From NCBI RefSeq assembly GCF_001042715.1, contig NZ_CP009687.1, positions 2,285,418 to 2,349,417 on the forward strand: 64,000 bases of DNA. Direction: 5' to 3'. A model generated the notes under the pieces. That model worked only from the letters and a program-made list of their open reading frames with translations. It did not search any database and was not told the DNA's origin. A program made the position numbers and the translations under genes. Numbering within the stretch: the stretch's first letter is position 1; each line of letters begins with the position of its first letter. Origin of the DNA: Clostridium aceticum. Lineage in GTDB: Bacteria; Bacillota; Clostridia; Peptostreptococcales; Natronincolaceae. This document shows, piece by piece, positions 27,411-38,273 of the stretch.

Positions 27411-29642
27411 CTATATAAAGTAATCTATAGAGTCTTCTTTAAGGCTCTCCTTTTCAACATACTCCACTCCAATTCTACTTGAGTACTTACAGTTTAGTAT
27501 AGGAATGGTTTCATATCTGTTGAGTTTTATACTTTCTATAAGGTTTCCTTTAGTTTTATAATACGGCACACTTAAAGTAAAATCCATCAATTTACTTCGG
27601 ACTATGATTTTTTTACTTTTTAGCGCTCCTCTTTCCTCGTTACTCATAGCTTTATCATATTCTTTCGATAAAATATTAGTATAATTACTAATTTCTTGGC
27701 GATTTTTATTATATACTTCTTCCGGAATAACTGTCGTAGAATTAATATTTCTAAATATTTTTTTCACTTCATTTTTACACTTTTCATGATCCTCTATACT
27801 TTTTACATAATCGATATTCGCTTTTATTAGTTTGTAATATTTAGTATTCTTTAAGTTTTCAGTAGTGTAGAGCTTGCTTACTAGCTTCATCTTGTCTTCT
27901 TCTTTTAGTTGACCATCTATATTTCTTAAAGCTTCTTTCGATAGCTGAAAAATATCTTTATCTATAACATAGCCAACACCACTACACTCCTTGTCCCCTC
28001 CATCAAAAACATAACAATTATATCCACTTTCATTAAATTGTCTACTTCTATAGCATCTTCCCATCCTCTGAAAAAGCCCATTTAGGTCTGACAACTCTGT
28101 AATTAGTATATCAAAGTCAATATCTAGCGATGCTTCCACCACTTGAGTAGTTACCCATATACCATATTCACTTGAGTCTTTGTTTCCTATACTGAGTATG
28201 TTATGTTCTTTTTCTTTACGGTCTTTTTTTATAAAATTACTATGGAATAAATTTATATATTCGATTTTGTGTTGAATTTTTAGGTTTTTATATACCTGCT
28301 GTGCTTCTTTTACAGTATTACAGATAACTAATACTTTATTTTTATTATATAAATTTATAATATAGTCTGTATTCATCTGCTCCCTTATAATTTTTACACT
28401 ATGCCTTGTCCTATCACTATTTGTGAAGGTTTTAGGAGGAACAAAATCTATTCCCTCTTCCTTTAACAAATCAATTACTAAGTTGGGTAATGTAGCTGTT
28501 AATATGGCAAACTTTCCACCAATCTTGGTAATATAGGATAAGCCAATGATTAAGTATGCCAATAAATCAGAAGAATACATTTGAACCTCATCGATTACGG
28601 TTTTTGAATAAGCTAAAGTGGCAAGTTTTGATTCAAATCCTCTATACCTATACACAAAGTCAAATACTTGATCTAAAGTGCAAATTGTCAGAGGAAGAGA
28701 TAATTGTTTCGTTTTATTGTAGTATTCATCAATATCTATTTCTTCTAAGCCCTTACTTAAATATTCACTATAGGTATCAGAATGTAGTAAACCTACTTTA
28801 TTTTCATAACTTTCTTTAATGATTTTTCCTGCTATCCTATTATACATGGCATTTATAGCTGTTTTTAGTGGAAGCGTAAAAAAACCTTTATGATCTCCTA
28901 TCCATAGGAGCCCTGCTTCTGTTTTTCCCATACCAGTTTCTGCTATGGCAATTACATTGTCTTGTTTATGAGATAGCATATATTTTTGCAATTCATTCCA
29001 GTTTGCATGATTATCTTTTTCTTGCCATTCCTCCATTAGATTTCTTAAGCTCTTCATCAGAAAATCATTTGGTTTTTCAACATCTATATAGCCACTAGCA
29101 GCGTAATCAATTCTGTTTAGTAAACCCTTTACTAGAATATAATTGAAGAATTTTTGTTCATTATCTTTTTGGTATATCCTATCCTTAGCAAAGTATTTAG
29201 CTCCTAGTTTTTTAACTTCAATATCTTTAAGCTTTTCATATATGAAGTTTTTTGCTTCTTTTTCAATAAGCTTTATTTCTTCTTTTAGTTGATGATTGTC
29301 AAAGTTAAATTCTCTTTCATGATGGTAGGCTACAGCATGTGCTAAAATTTTTATTTCATCATCATTAAACCCTCTATCTTTTAATACTTTTACATCTATA
29401 AAAGCCAAACTTAAAATTCCATGGGGTATTTCATCTTCTATTTTTTCTTGAGACTCTATCTTTTGTTGAAACTTAGTATTCATCTTTCCAAGATCATGAT
29501 ATAAACATGCTAGGTACAATATATCCCAATTTATTTGTAAATTGGGATATATTGACTTTAAAACATTATAATTCTTTAGTAAGTGGTCCGTATGTTGTTG
29601 AATGGTTTCCTGTGGATTTGACTTAGCTAAGTATCTATTCAC
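27411..29642 (-). CDS. cas3: CRISPR-associated helicase-nuclease Cas3
   Basis: Unwinds and degrades DNA licensed by Cascade. 743 residues, HD nuclease and helicase fused. The N-terminal HD domain has LACLYHDLGKMN (about 44-55) and AVAYHHE. The helicase has Walker A AETGMGKTEAG (about 238-248), the DEVQ form of motif II (VIDEVQMYS) and motif VI QRMGRCYR. The start is a GTG with AAAGGAGGAAAAAA in front. It lies 22 bases after cas5. Confidence 0.95.
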   Translation of the reverse strand: MNRYLAKSNPQETIQQHTDHLLKNYNVLKSIYPNLQINWDILYLACLYHDLGKMNTKFQQKIESQEKIEDEIPHGILSLAFIDVKVLKDRGFNDDEIKILAHAVAYHHEREFNFDNHQLKEEIKLIEKEAKNFIYEKLKDIEVKKLGAKYFAKDRIYQKDNEQKFFNYILVKGLLNRIDYAASGYIDVEKPNDFLMKSLRNLMEEWQEKDNHANWNELQKYMLSHKQDNVIAIAETGMGKTEAGLLWIGDHKGFFTLPLKTAINAMYNRIAGKIIKESYENKVGLLHSDTYSEYLSKGLEEIDIDEYYNKTKQLSLPLTICTLDQVFDFVYRYRGFESKLATLAYSKTVIDEVQMYSSDLLAYLIIGLSYITKIGGKFAILTATLPNLVIDLLKEEGIDFVPPKTFTNSDRTRHSVKIIREQMNTDYIINLYNKNKVLVICNTVKEAQQVYKNLKIQHKIEYINLFHSNFIKKDRKEKEHNILSIGNKDSSEYGIWVTTQVVEASLDIDFDILITELSDLNGLFQRMGRCYRSRQFNESGYNCYVFDGGDKECSGVGYVIDKDIFQLSKEALRNIDGQLKEEDKMKLVSKLYTTENLKNTKYYKLIKANIDYVKSIEDHEKCKNEVKKIFRNINSTTVIPEEVYNKNRQEISNYTNILSKEYDKAMSNEERGALKSKKIIVRSKLMDFTLSVPYYKTKGNLIESIKLNRYETIPILNCKYSSRIGVEYVEKESLKEDSIDYFI

Positions 29643-29664
29643 TTTTTTCCTCCTTTGAGATTAT

Positions 29665-31290
<1,626 letters not shown>

Positions 31291-31291
<1 letters not shown>

Positions 31292-32961
31292 TATTCATCT
31301 CCCCCATTCTTTTTCATACTCTCTTTCCCTTCTATTAACCCTGTAACAAAAGCATAGCCAATAGTTTTATATTTCTCATCGTCTTTTAAAGCTTCTAAAA
31401 ATATACTAGGTACAGTCTTTTGTGAATATAAATAACAATTTAATAAAGTATCCATAAACATATCTTTGTTGTTAGTCTTCAAAGCATTAAGGAGTCTATA
31501 GGAAATTCCGTTTAATTTGTCCTGTGCCCCTTTCTCTTTATATTGCTCCCGTAAATAATACCCTGAGATATTGGCATTTTTTATAATATCTTTATCTGAA
31601 CTTTTCATATAACCCATTCCCTCCAAACATCTAAAATTTATATTCAATATACTGATTAACTGTAAAGCATTAAATCTACAGTCTTTAGGATTAGATAGCT
31701 TATATACTAAAAGCTTTTGTATAAGTGTAAATAGATTATGATTATTTAAAATTCTGTTGATTACAAGCTCATAAATATTAAAATAAGTATTTATTTCTTT
31801 AAATCCACTATGGATTATATTATTTAAATCGCCTTGAGATTTTCTTATTATATATAGTGCTTGTTTAGATAGGATATTGAATTTATATTGTCCTTCTTCG
31901 TATCTGACGACTTGAATATCTGCTAGCTCATACTTCATTTTGTCTTGAAATTGTTCTTGAATGGAATTCACCAACGCTCTGTAAGTAAGCAACTTGTCAG
32001 TTCTAAATTCTTTCAGAATTTCACTTTTTACTTTGTTATTTATATTTACTGCATCTTGAAAGCTATTGTTGTCATTTATGTATATACCTTTATCGTATAC
32101 ATAAGTGATTCCCGCAGGGGTACAGGAAAGAACCAACTTGCATATAGGGCACACAGCAACATCATTACTAAAATTCCAAGTATGTGAGGATTTCCTACTC
32201 ACATCAAACCCTATATTATTTAGAAAACTCAGATCATTTTTTAAGTCTTTTATACTTCTACCACAAGTAAAGCAATTGAATTTTTCACTAGTGGCTTTTT
32301 TAGTCATATATTTGTTAACGGGCTCAATAAAATAGTTTTGATAATCTAAATAAATATCTTTTTCCTTAGTTTGTGGGTTCAAGAAGCTAACTCCATCCCA
32401 TGAATGCTTTATTATAGTGTAAATAACGTTTTTTGCTGCTAAGTATTTCCTATAATTATCTTTTTTACAGCAATTAATCATTACTTTCAACTGTTGGAAT
32501 ATATTTTTTATTTCCCCGACCTTATCTTTTATTGATTCTTTCTTCTTTATTTTTATTACTTGTAGTTCCTTTGCCAACTCTAACATATCTACTTCATCAT
32601 TGATAATTTCGTATGCTGCTCTATAGCTATTACTACTTAAATAATATTTCACCACATTTTTAATGTAATTATTTAGTGATTCCAAGTCTTCTTCTTCAAA
32701 AGTTTCAAAATCATTGTCTTCATGATACTTGATTGTCCTTTCATAGGATATTATTTTAAAGTAGGATAAGTATGCTTGATACTTATCGATAAAATACCTA
32801 AAATACTTCTCTTCAAAGTTTTCTAATAAAGATACGTCAAGCTCCACATACTGTTCTGCATAATCCACCTTATCTCCTGAATGTTTTAACACATTGTATA
32901 GCCCTACTAAACCAGCATTATACAACCAGTCATTCATCTCTAACCTTATCTTCTCCCCCAT
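31291..32961 (-). CDS. cas8b: Cascade large subunit Cas8b1/Cst1
   Basis: Large subunit of type I-B Cascade, probably reading the PAM. 556 residues. The family's zinc finger is visible as CFTCGRSIKD followed about 40 residues later by CPICKLVLSC (about residues 231-281). The N-terminus MNDWLYNAGLVGLYNVLKHSG is the Cst1 start. The rest is poorly conserved, as is usual for Cas8. The start ATG follows GGGGGTGAGGAG. Confidence 0.9.
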
Positions 32962-32975
32962 CTCCTCACCCCCTT

Positions 32976-33704
32976 TTACACAATATCCACCATACCGAAC
33001 CCACTGCTTCTTTTACTGCCAATACCGGCTTTATATAGATAATCTAAAATGTACGGCTGTCCTTTCATTTTTATGTTGGTTATATTAGAAAGCACTTCGA
33101 TACCATAGTTTTTCACTTTAACTTCTTTGTTGTTCTGTGCTATTTCTATCTTTATATCTTGAAAATCCAACAGTCCTCGTTTTCCCAATGCATCTTTTAC
33201 TTGATACTTTAGGTTTTCTATAAAAATAGCTTGTCCTTCTTGATTACTCAAGGAATGATACCATGTTTTTTTGTTGTTGCCGTTATGTTCTCTGACTACT
33301 ATAGGACTTAGTGGCTTATAAGTAACCTCGTAGTTATGTACCAACTTCTCTCTAATAAGACTAATTTTTTGCAATGTCATAGTATTATTGATGATAGGGT
33401 AGCTTTTTCCTTTATTTTGTAGGATAGAATTGAAAAACATTATGCCATCTTCATCGTTATAAGATGAAAAATTTAATAAAATCTTCTTACTTGGAACCAT
33501 AATTTCTTCTCTTAAAAATTTACAATTACCTAAGTATAAAGAGAAAGTAAAGTCTTTCTTTTTATTCTGTTCCTCCACATATAGAGCTTTGTAATAATTT
33601 TCACTGTATGAACTAAAGCAACTTTTGAGCAGCGATAAAATAACCCTATTTTTATCTTTAGGTATCATTTCATTTTCTAGTAAAATTTCTACACCAAATC
33701 GCAT
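32976..33704 (-). CDS. cas6: CRISPR RNA endonuclease Cas6
   Basis: Cuts pre-crRNA within each repeat and leaves the ATGTAAAT tag. 242 residues, with two RAMP ferredoxin-like folds and the C-terminal glycine-rich loop GIGSKRSSGFGMVDIV. A His for catalysis probably lies in the N-terminal half. It is the first gene of the cas operon, preceded by GGGAGGTGACAG and only about 100 bp from the WYL regulator. Confidence 0.93.
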   Translation of the reverse strand: MRFGVEILLENEMIPKDKNRVILSLLKSCFSSYSENYYKALYVEEQNKKKDFTFSLYLGNCKFLREEIMVPSKKILLNFSSYNDEDGIMFFNSILQNKGKSYPIINNTMTLQKISLIREKLVHNYEVTYKPLSPIVVREHNGNNKKTWYHSLSNQEGQAIFIENLKYQVKDALGKRGLLDFQDIKIEIAQNNKEVKVKNYGIEVLSNITNIKMKGQPYILDYLYKAGIGSKRSSGFGMVDIV

Positions 33705-33806
33705 ACTGTCACCTCCCTGAGTTCTATTATAATTTATAAATAGGAAATATAATGTACTATTTGTAAAATTTGGTTTAAAGGCTTAAAAAAATTAATCTCT
33801 AAGAGA
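33705..33806 (-). promoter_or_regulatory. Region between the WYL gene and cas6, possible cas promoter
   Basis: On the minus strand TATAAT (33731 to 33726) could be a -10 element, 22-27 bp before the cas6 start, but no good -35 lies 17 bp upstream. The stretch TAATAGAACT here equals ten bases of the CRISPR repeat. The GGGAGGTGA of cas6 follows directly. Confidence 0.35.
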
Positions 33807-34754
33807 TTATTTATATAGATTTATGATTTTATTAATTTCTTCAAATATATCCTTTTTAAGCTTCACTGGTTCTAGCACCTCTACGCTGCTGCCCATGCTC
33901 ATAATCCAAGTTTTTATTTCAGTATAGCCTTTGATTTCTGCTTGAAAATATATGGTGTTATCATCTATTATCGTTATTCTTTGATTTTTAGCAATTTGCT
34001 TTTCTTTTACGATTTCACTCATAGGATAGTATATTTTCAACTTAAGTTCTATGAGCTCATCATTGTATATTCCAAAGGATTTTTCTAACACTTCCTCAAA
34101 GTTAAAGGGGATCTTTTCATTAAACTTCTCTTCTAGTATTTCATATGTTATTATTCTAGATAATTTAAAAAACCTTATATCCTTTGCAATTCCGCAGTAA
34201 CCGTAAAAATAAGTAGCTCCCTTATAATCAAAGATACCGTAAGGACTTACTAACCTTTCTTTTACCTCTAATCCATTCTTTTTTAAAGACTTATAAGTTA
34301 TTTTTACTTTTTTATTTTGATTAATAGCCAAGTTAATATCTATCCATGCTGTCTTTTCTTTTTCTAAAGTTTCATCGGATTCACCCATAACTTTGTTATA
34401 ATAATATACATTGTCTGTAGGTTTATGAGCATTTAGTATTTTATTAGCCAGAATCTCAAATTTTGAACTATAATGATATTTACCACTTTTTATGGCTTCT
34501 GTTGCCATTTTTAATGTACTCAACTCTTCCATAGCAAGATGTATTCCTTCTAAACTTCTTTTATTCTCTAAGTAATAACCCCCATCTCTTCCTAACCTAG
34601 AACCTATGTATATCCCTGCCATTTCCAAATCCTGCTTATACTTTTTTACCATTCTAGGACTTACTTCTAGTTTTTCTGCTATTTTTTCAATCTTCATCAT
34701 ATCTTTTACTTGAAGCAAAAAGTACATATTTAACGCATTTGATATTTTAGACAC
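33807..34754 (-). CDS. WYL-domain transcriptional regulator next to the cas operon
   Basis: About 315 residues. The N-terminal winged HTH (VSKISNALNMYFLLQVKDMMKIEKIAEKLEVSPRMVKKYKQDLEMAGIY) is followed by the WYL domain, with LVSPYGIFDYKGATYFYGYC and FFKLSRI (about 160-210), and the C-terminal WCX part. Such proteins often sit beside CRISPR-cas or other defence genes and regulate them in response to a nucleic-acid or nucleotide ligand. The start is GTG 34754 with GGAGG six bases upstream; a GTG at 34760 is inside that spacing. The link to cas regulation is inferred from position. Confidence 0.88.
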   Translation of the reverse strand: MSKISNALNMYFLLQVKDMMKIEKIAEKLEVSPRMVKKYKQDLEMAGIYIGSRLGRDGGYYLENKRSLEGIHLAMEELSTLKMATEAIKSGKYHYSSKFEILANKILNAHKPTDNVYYYNKVMGESDETLEKEKTAWIDINLAINQNKKVKITYKSLKKNGLEVKERLVSPYGIFDYKGATYFYGYCGIAKDIRFFKLSRIITYEILEEKFNEKIPFNFEEVLEKSFGIYNDELIELKLKIYYPMSEIVKEKQIAKNQRITIIDDNTIYFQAEIKGYTEIKTWIMSMGSSVEVLEPVKLKKDIFEEINKIINLYK

Positions 34755-35004
34755 CTTCACCCTCCTTTTAACATAAAAGTAACTTTCATAAACTATTTTG
34801 TTATAATAATATTCTTGTTCTTAATACCATTTTCCTCCTATATATGTAAATAGTTTCTAATTTCTACACTTTAAGAGCTTTTTATTCCTTCGATTATCAA
34901 CGTTTTTCTCTTTCTGAAAAGTAGCATTTACTTTTTTCATCATCATACGAAATTTGTTAAAACTTATTCGATAGAAAATTTTCAATGAGAAAAAGCTTAA
35001 AATG

Positions 35005-35047
35005 AAACTACCCACCACTTACACAAAGCGTTAGAAGTGGTGGGTAG
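35005..35047 (-). terminator. Terminator after the cyclase gene
   Basis: CTACCCACCACTT (35008-35020) pairs perfectly with AAGTGGTGGGTAG (35035-35047), and TTTCATTTT follows on the minus strand. It isolates the gnd-zwf-cyclase unit from the WYL/cas unit. Confidence 0.85.
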
Positions 35048-35051
35048 TTTA

Positions 35052-35672
35052 CTATTCCTTAATCAATATCACCCTTGCTGGTGATGCTTCAACATTTCTT
35101 ATTTTTAGTGGCAAAACAACTAAGGTATATTCACCTTCCACTATCTCTTTTAATCTTAGTCCTTCTATAATCATAATATTTTTACCTAATAGGGTTCTAT
35201 GGGTTTCGTACTGGGGTTGATCCCTCTCGATTCCTAGGGAATCAGTTCCTACTCCTACAATACCTATATCCCTTAGATATTCCGCTCCGCTCTTTTCTAG
35301 GTATATAAATTGAAAGTCAAATTCTTCCGTAAAAGAATTTTTTGTTTTGAATAGGATAAAATCTCCCTTATCAATATCTTTTTCCTCTAATACATCTCTT
35401 GTGATTTTATCTTCTACATAGGTTAAATCTAGCACTTTGCATTTTTTTACGAGATGTTCTACATTATAGCTCTCCATCGTCTCCCCATCCTTCAGCATAT
35501 GTAAAGGAGCATCAATATGGGTTCCCGTATGCATCCCTATAGTTATGGCAGATTCATAGGTTCTACTGTTACTATGGTCTGCTTTTACAGTAATTTTAGG
35601 TTTGTTTTCTTCCCTATTTTTATATACCATCATATCTTCGTAAATTTCCATTGAAACATCGTAAATTTTCAT
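35052..35672 (-). CDS. Cyclase family metal hydrolase (kynurenine formamidase-like)
   Basis: 206 residues. The metal-binding signature HTGTHIDAPLH (about 48-58) matches the HxGTHxDxPxH motif of the cyclase/formamidase family, with a later H (YETHRTLLG) as in the family. The substrate is unknown. It lies 12 bases after zwf on the same strand, so it may be a lactone- or amide-hydrolysing companion of the pentose-phosphate genes. A 6-phosphogluconolactonase role is speculation: no pgl homologue is present in this unit. Confidence 0.85.
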   Translation of the reverse strand: MKIYDVSMEIYEDMMVYKNREENKPKITVKADHSNSRTYESAITIGMHTGTHIDAPLHMLKDGETMESYNVEHLVKKCKVLDLTYVEDKITRDVLEEKDIDKGDFILFKTKNSFTEEFDFQFIYLEKSGAEYLRDIGIVGVGTDSLGIERDQPQYETHRTLLGKNIMIIEGLRLKEIVEGEYTLVVLPLKIRNVEASPARVILIKE

Positions 35673-35684
35673 CCTTATCCTCTC

Positions 35685-37169
35685 CTATATATTGATCCAG
35701 CTTCGTTTGTCTTTATTTAACAATATGTCTGCCTCCTTTGGTCCCCAAGTACCTGCTCCATAGTTTGGAAAATCTGGCTTCTGATTTCTCCATGCCTCCA
35801 AAATATTATCAACAAATCTCCATGAATATTCTACTTCATCCCATCTAGCAAAAAGAGTAGAATCTCCCCTCATCACATCATAGATTAATCTTTCATAGGC
35901 CTCTGGAGAGTTTATACCCATTCGACAGTTTTGACAAAAATCCATTTGCACTGGAATTATTTTTTGCTGCGTACCCGGCTCCTTTGCATTAAATTGGAAA
36001 AATACACCTTCTTTAGGTTGAATCCTTATTACCAATAAGTTTGGCTGTAATGCTTTCTCCTTAAAATATAATATATTCTCTATCGATTTAAACTGTATGA
36101 TAATTTCAGTAGACTTTTCTGGCATTCTTTTTCCTGTTCTTATATAAAAAGGGACCCCTGCCCATCTAAAATTCTCTATAAATACCTTCAATGCAACATA
36201 AGTTTCTGTGTCAGAAATAGCAGAAACCCGATTTTCTTCTCTATAGCCTAAAAAACTTTCCTTATCCGATTGACTAGCTCCATATTGTCCACGGACAGTA
36301 TTTTCTTCTATATTTTCTTGTGTTATTTTTTTAAGTGCCTTTAGCACCTTTACCTTTTCATTTCGAATAGATTCCGTATCTAAATCATTTGGAGGCTCCA
36401 TACCGATAAGACTTACCAGCTGAAGCATATGACTCTGCACCATATCCCGCATTGCTCCAGCCTTCTCATAGTAGCCCCCACGATCTTCTACCCCTACCTT
36501 TTCACTAGAGGATATTTGTATACTGTCAATGTATTTGCTATTCCATAGGGGTTCAAAGAACATATTTGCAAAGCGTAGCACCATAATATTTTGCAACATC
36601 TCTTTTCCTAGATAATGATCAATTCTGTAGGTGTTTTTCTCCTGAAAAACCTCTACAATTTTACTATTTAAATACTGTGCCGATTCTAAATCCTTACCGA
36701 AGGGTTTTTCTATCACCACTCTATGCCAAGTTTTCCCTTCTCTCTTTATCACGTAACTATGTAGTTTATCAATGATGGGTTCAAAATTTTCTGGTGCCAC
36801 CGCCATATAATAAATTCTATTTCCCTTGGTGTTATGTTTGTCATCTATGCTTTTCAAGCTGCTCTCAAGTTCAACATACTTTTCATTTTCCAGAAAATCC
36901 ATACTCTTATAATAAATTTTATGACTCATGTCATCCCATATTTCTTTCTCCATAGGAAATCTTGAAAAGCTTTTTATTGCTTTATAGGCCTCTTCCCTGT
37001 AAGTTTCGCTGGTTTTATTTTTTCTGCCAATGGCCATGATAATAAAACTCTCTGGCAGAAGCTTTTGGTACTGCAAATTGTAGATGGCAGGCAGTAGTTT
37101 TCTATGAGTTAGGTCGCCAGTAGCGCCAAATATGACTAGAGTACAGGATAAATCCAAGTTAGTATCCAT
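35685..37169 (-). CDS. zwf: Glucose-6-phosphate 1-dehydrogenase
   Basis: Oxidises glucose-6-phosphate to the lactone with NADP+ (or NAD+), the first step of the oxidative pentose-phosphate path. About 494 residues. Nucleotide-binding FGATGDLTHRKLLPAIYNL is near the start, EKPFGKDL follows and the catalytic block is YRIDHYLGKEMLQNI (about 185-200, with the active-site His). The start is ATG 37169 (MDTNLDLS), with AGGTG upstream, rather than GTG 37178. It follows gnd closely. Confidence 0.95.
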   Translation of the reverse strand: MDTNLDLSCTLVIFGATGDLTHRKLLPAIYNLQYQKLLPESFIIMAIGRKNKTSETYREEAYKAIKSFSRFPMEKEIWDDMSHKIYYKSMDFLENEKYVELESSLKSIDDKHNTKGNRIYYMAVAPENFEPIIDKLHSYVIKREGKTWHRVVIEKPFGKDLESAQYLNSKIVEVFQEKNTYRIDHYLGKEMLQNIMVLRFANMFFEPLWNSKYIDSIQISSSEKVGVEDRGGYYEKAGAMRDMVQSHMLQLVSLIGMEPPNDLDTESIRNEKVKVLKALKKITQENIEENTVRGQYGASQSDKESFLGYREENRVSAISDTETYVALKVFIENFRWAGVPFYIRTGKRMPEKSTEIIIQFKSIENILYFKEKALQPNLLVIRIQPKEGVFFQFNAKEPGTQQKIIPVQMDFCQNCRMGINSPEAYERLIYDVMRGDSTLFARWDEVEYSWRFVDNILEAWRNQKPDFPNYGAGTWGPKEADILLNKDKRSWINI

Positions 37170-37193
37170 TTCCTTCACCTACTTCCTAATGTG

Positions 37194-38093
37194 TTACTTC
37201 TTTTCTACATGATGTCCTCCGAACTCATTTCTTAAAGCAGCTATTACCTTGCCTGTAAAGGTATCTTGCTGTTGAGATCTATATCTTACAAACAATGAAT
37301 CTGTAATAACAGGGGCTGGCACCTGGAGTTCTAAGGCCTCCTGTACTGTCCACAATCCTTCTCCTGAAGAATGAATTATTCCCTTAATGGTTTCCAACTG
37401 TGGGTCTTTTTCAAAGGCTCTTTCCATTAGTTCCATAAGCCATCCACGGATAACAGACCCATGGTTCCATACTCTAGCCACCTCTTTGTAATCAAGATCA
37501 AATTGACTTTTTTCCAGAATCTCAAAGCCTTCCCCCATGGCCTGCAGCATACCATACTCAATACCATTATGAATCATCTTTACAAAATGCCCTGAACCAT
37601 TTTTGCCGGTATGCAAATATCCTTTTTCTAAACATACATCTTTAATGATAGGCTCGATCCTTTTAAATATTTCCTCCTCAGCCCCTATCATCATACATGC
37701 CCCATTTCTTGCTCCTTCTACCCCTCCACTTGTTCCAACGTCAACAAAATGAAGATTCTTTTTCTTCAGCATTTCATATCTTCTTAAGGTATCCTTATAA
37801 TTGGAGTTTCCTCCATCTATGATAATATCTTCGTTATTTAGTAGAGGAATCAAAGCTTCTATCATCTCATCCACTGGATCACCAGCTGGCACCATCAGCC
37901 AAATGATTCTAGGAGTACTTAATTTGTTAACTAGCTCTTCAATGCTATATGCTCCTACTAATCCTTCTACTTCCCCCTCCTTGATCTTCTCAGAGGACCT
38001 ATTGTAGGCTACAACCCTATGCTGATGATCTTTTATGTTAAGTGCAAGATTATATCCCATTTTTCCCAAACCTATTATTCCTATTTCCATCAT
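37194..38093 (-). CDS. gnd: 6-phosphogluconate dehydrogenase, short (GndA/YqeC) type
   Basis: Decarboxylates 6-phosphogluconate to ribulose-5-phosphate. 299 residues, the short form, compared with about 470 for the classical enzyme; short forms are often NAD-preferring. Rossmann start MEIGIIGLGKMGYNLALN, substrate block GGNSNYKDT, GTSGGVEGARNGACMMIGA and catalytic HFVKMIHNGIEYG. AGGAG is six bases before the first of two ATGs. It is first in a gnd-zwf-cyclase unit. Confidence 0.93.
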   Translation of the reverse strand: MMEIGIIGLGKMGYNLALNIKDHQHRVVAYNRSSEKIKEGEVEGLVGAYSIEELVNKLSTPRIIWLMVPAGDPVDEMIEALIPLLNNEDIIIDGGNSNYKDTLRRYEMLKKKNLHFVDVGTSGGVEGARNGACMMIGAEEEIFKRIEPIIKDVCLEKGYLHTGKNGSGHFVKMIHNGIEYGMLQAMGEGFEILEKSQFDLDYKEVARVWNHGSVIRGWLMELMERAFEKDPQLETIKGIIHSSGEGLWTVQEALELQVPAPVITDSLFVRYRSQQQDTFTGKVIAALRNEFGGHHVEKK

Positions 38094-38219
38094 ATATCAC
38101 TCCTGTCTTTTATAAACTTACAGTTGCTTTGATTATTATATTTATTCTCCTGTCATTATATTCATAAACAGACTTTTATCCTATCAAACAAACCAGAGTC
38201 TTCCTATAGATTATAAACC

Positions 38220-38250
38220 ATCAGGACCACCTATAAGCGGTGGTCCTGAT
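38220..38250 (-). terminator. Terminator after brxC
   Basis: ATCAGGACCACC pairs perfectly with GGTGGTCCTGAT over a seven-base loop, 24 bp after the brxC stop. It separates brxC from gnd. Confidence 0.75.
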
Positions 38251-38273
38251 TTAGGATCATTGATCTACTGATT

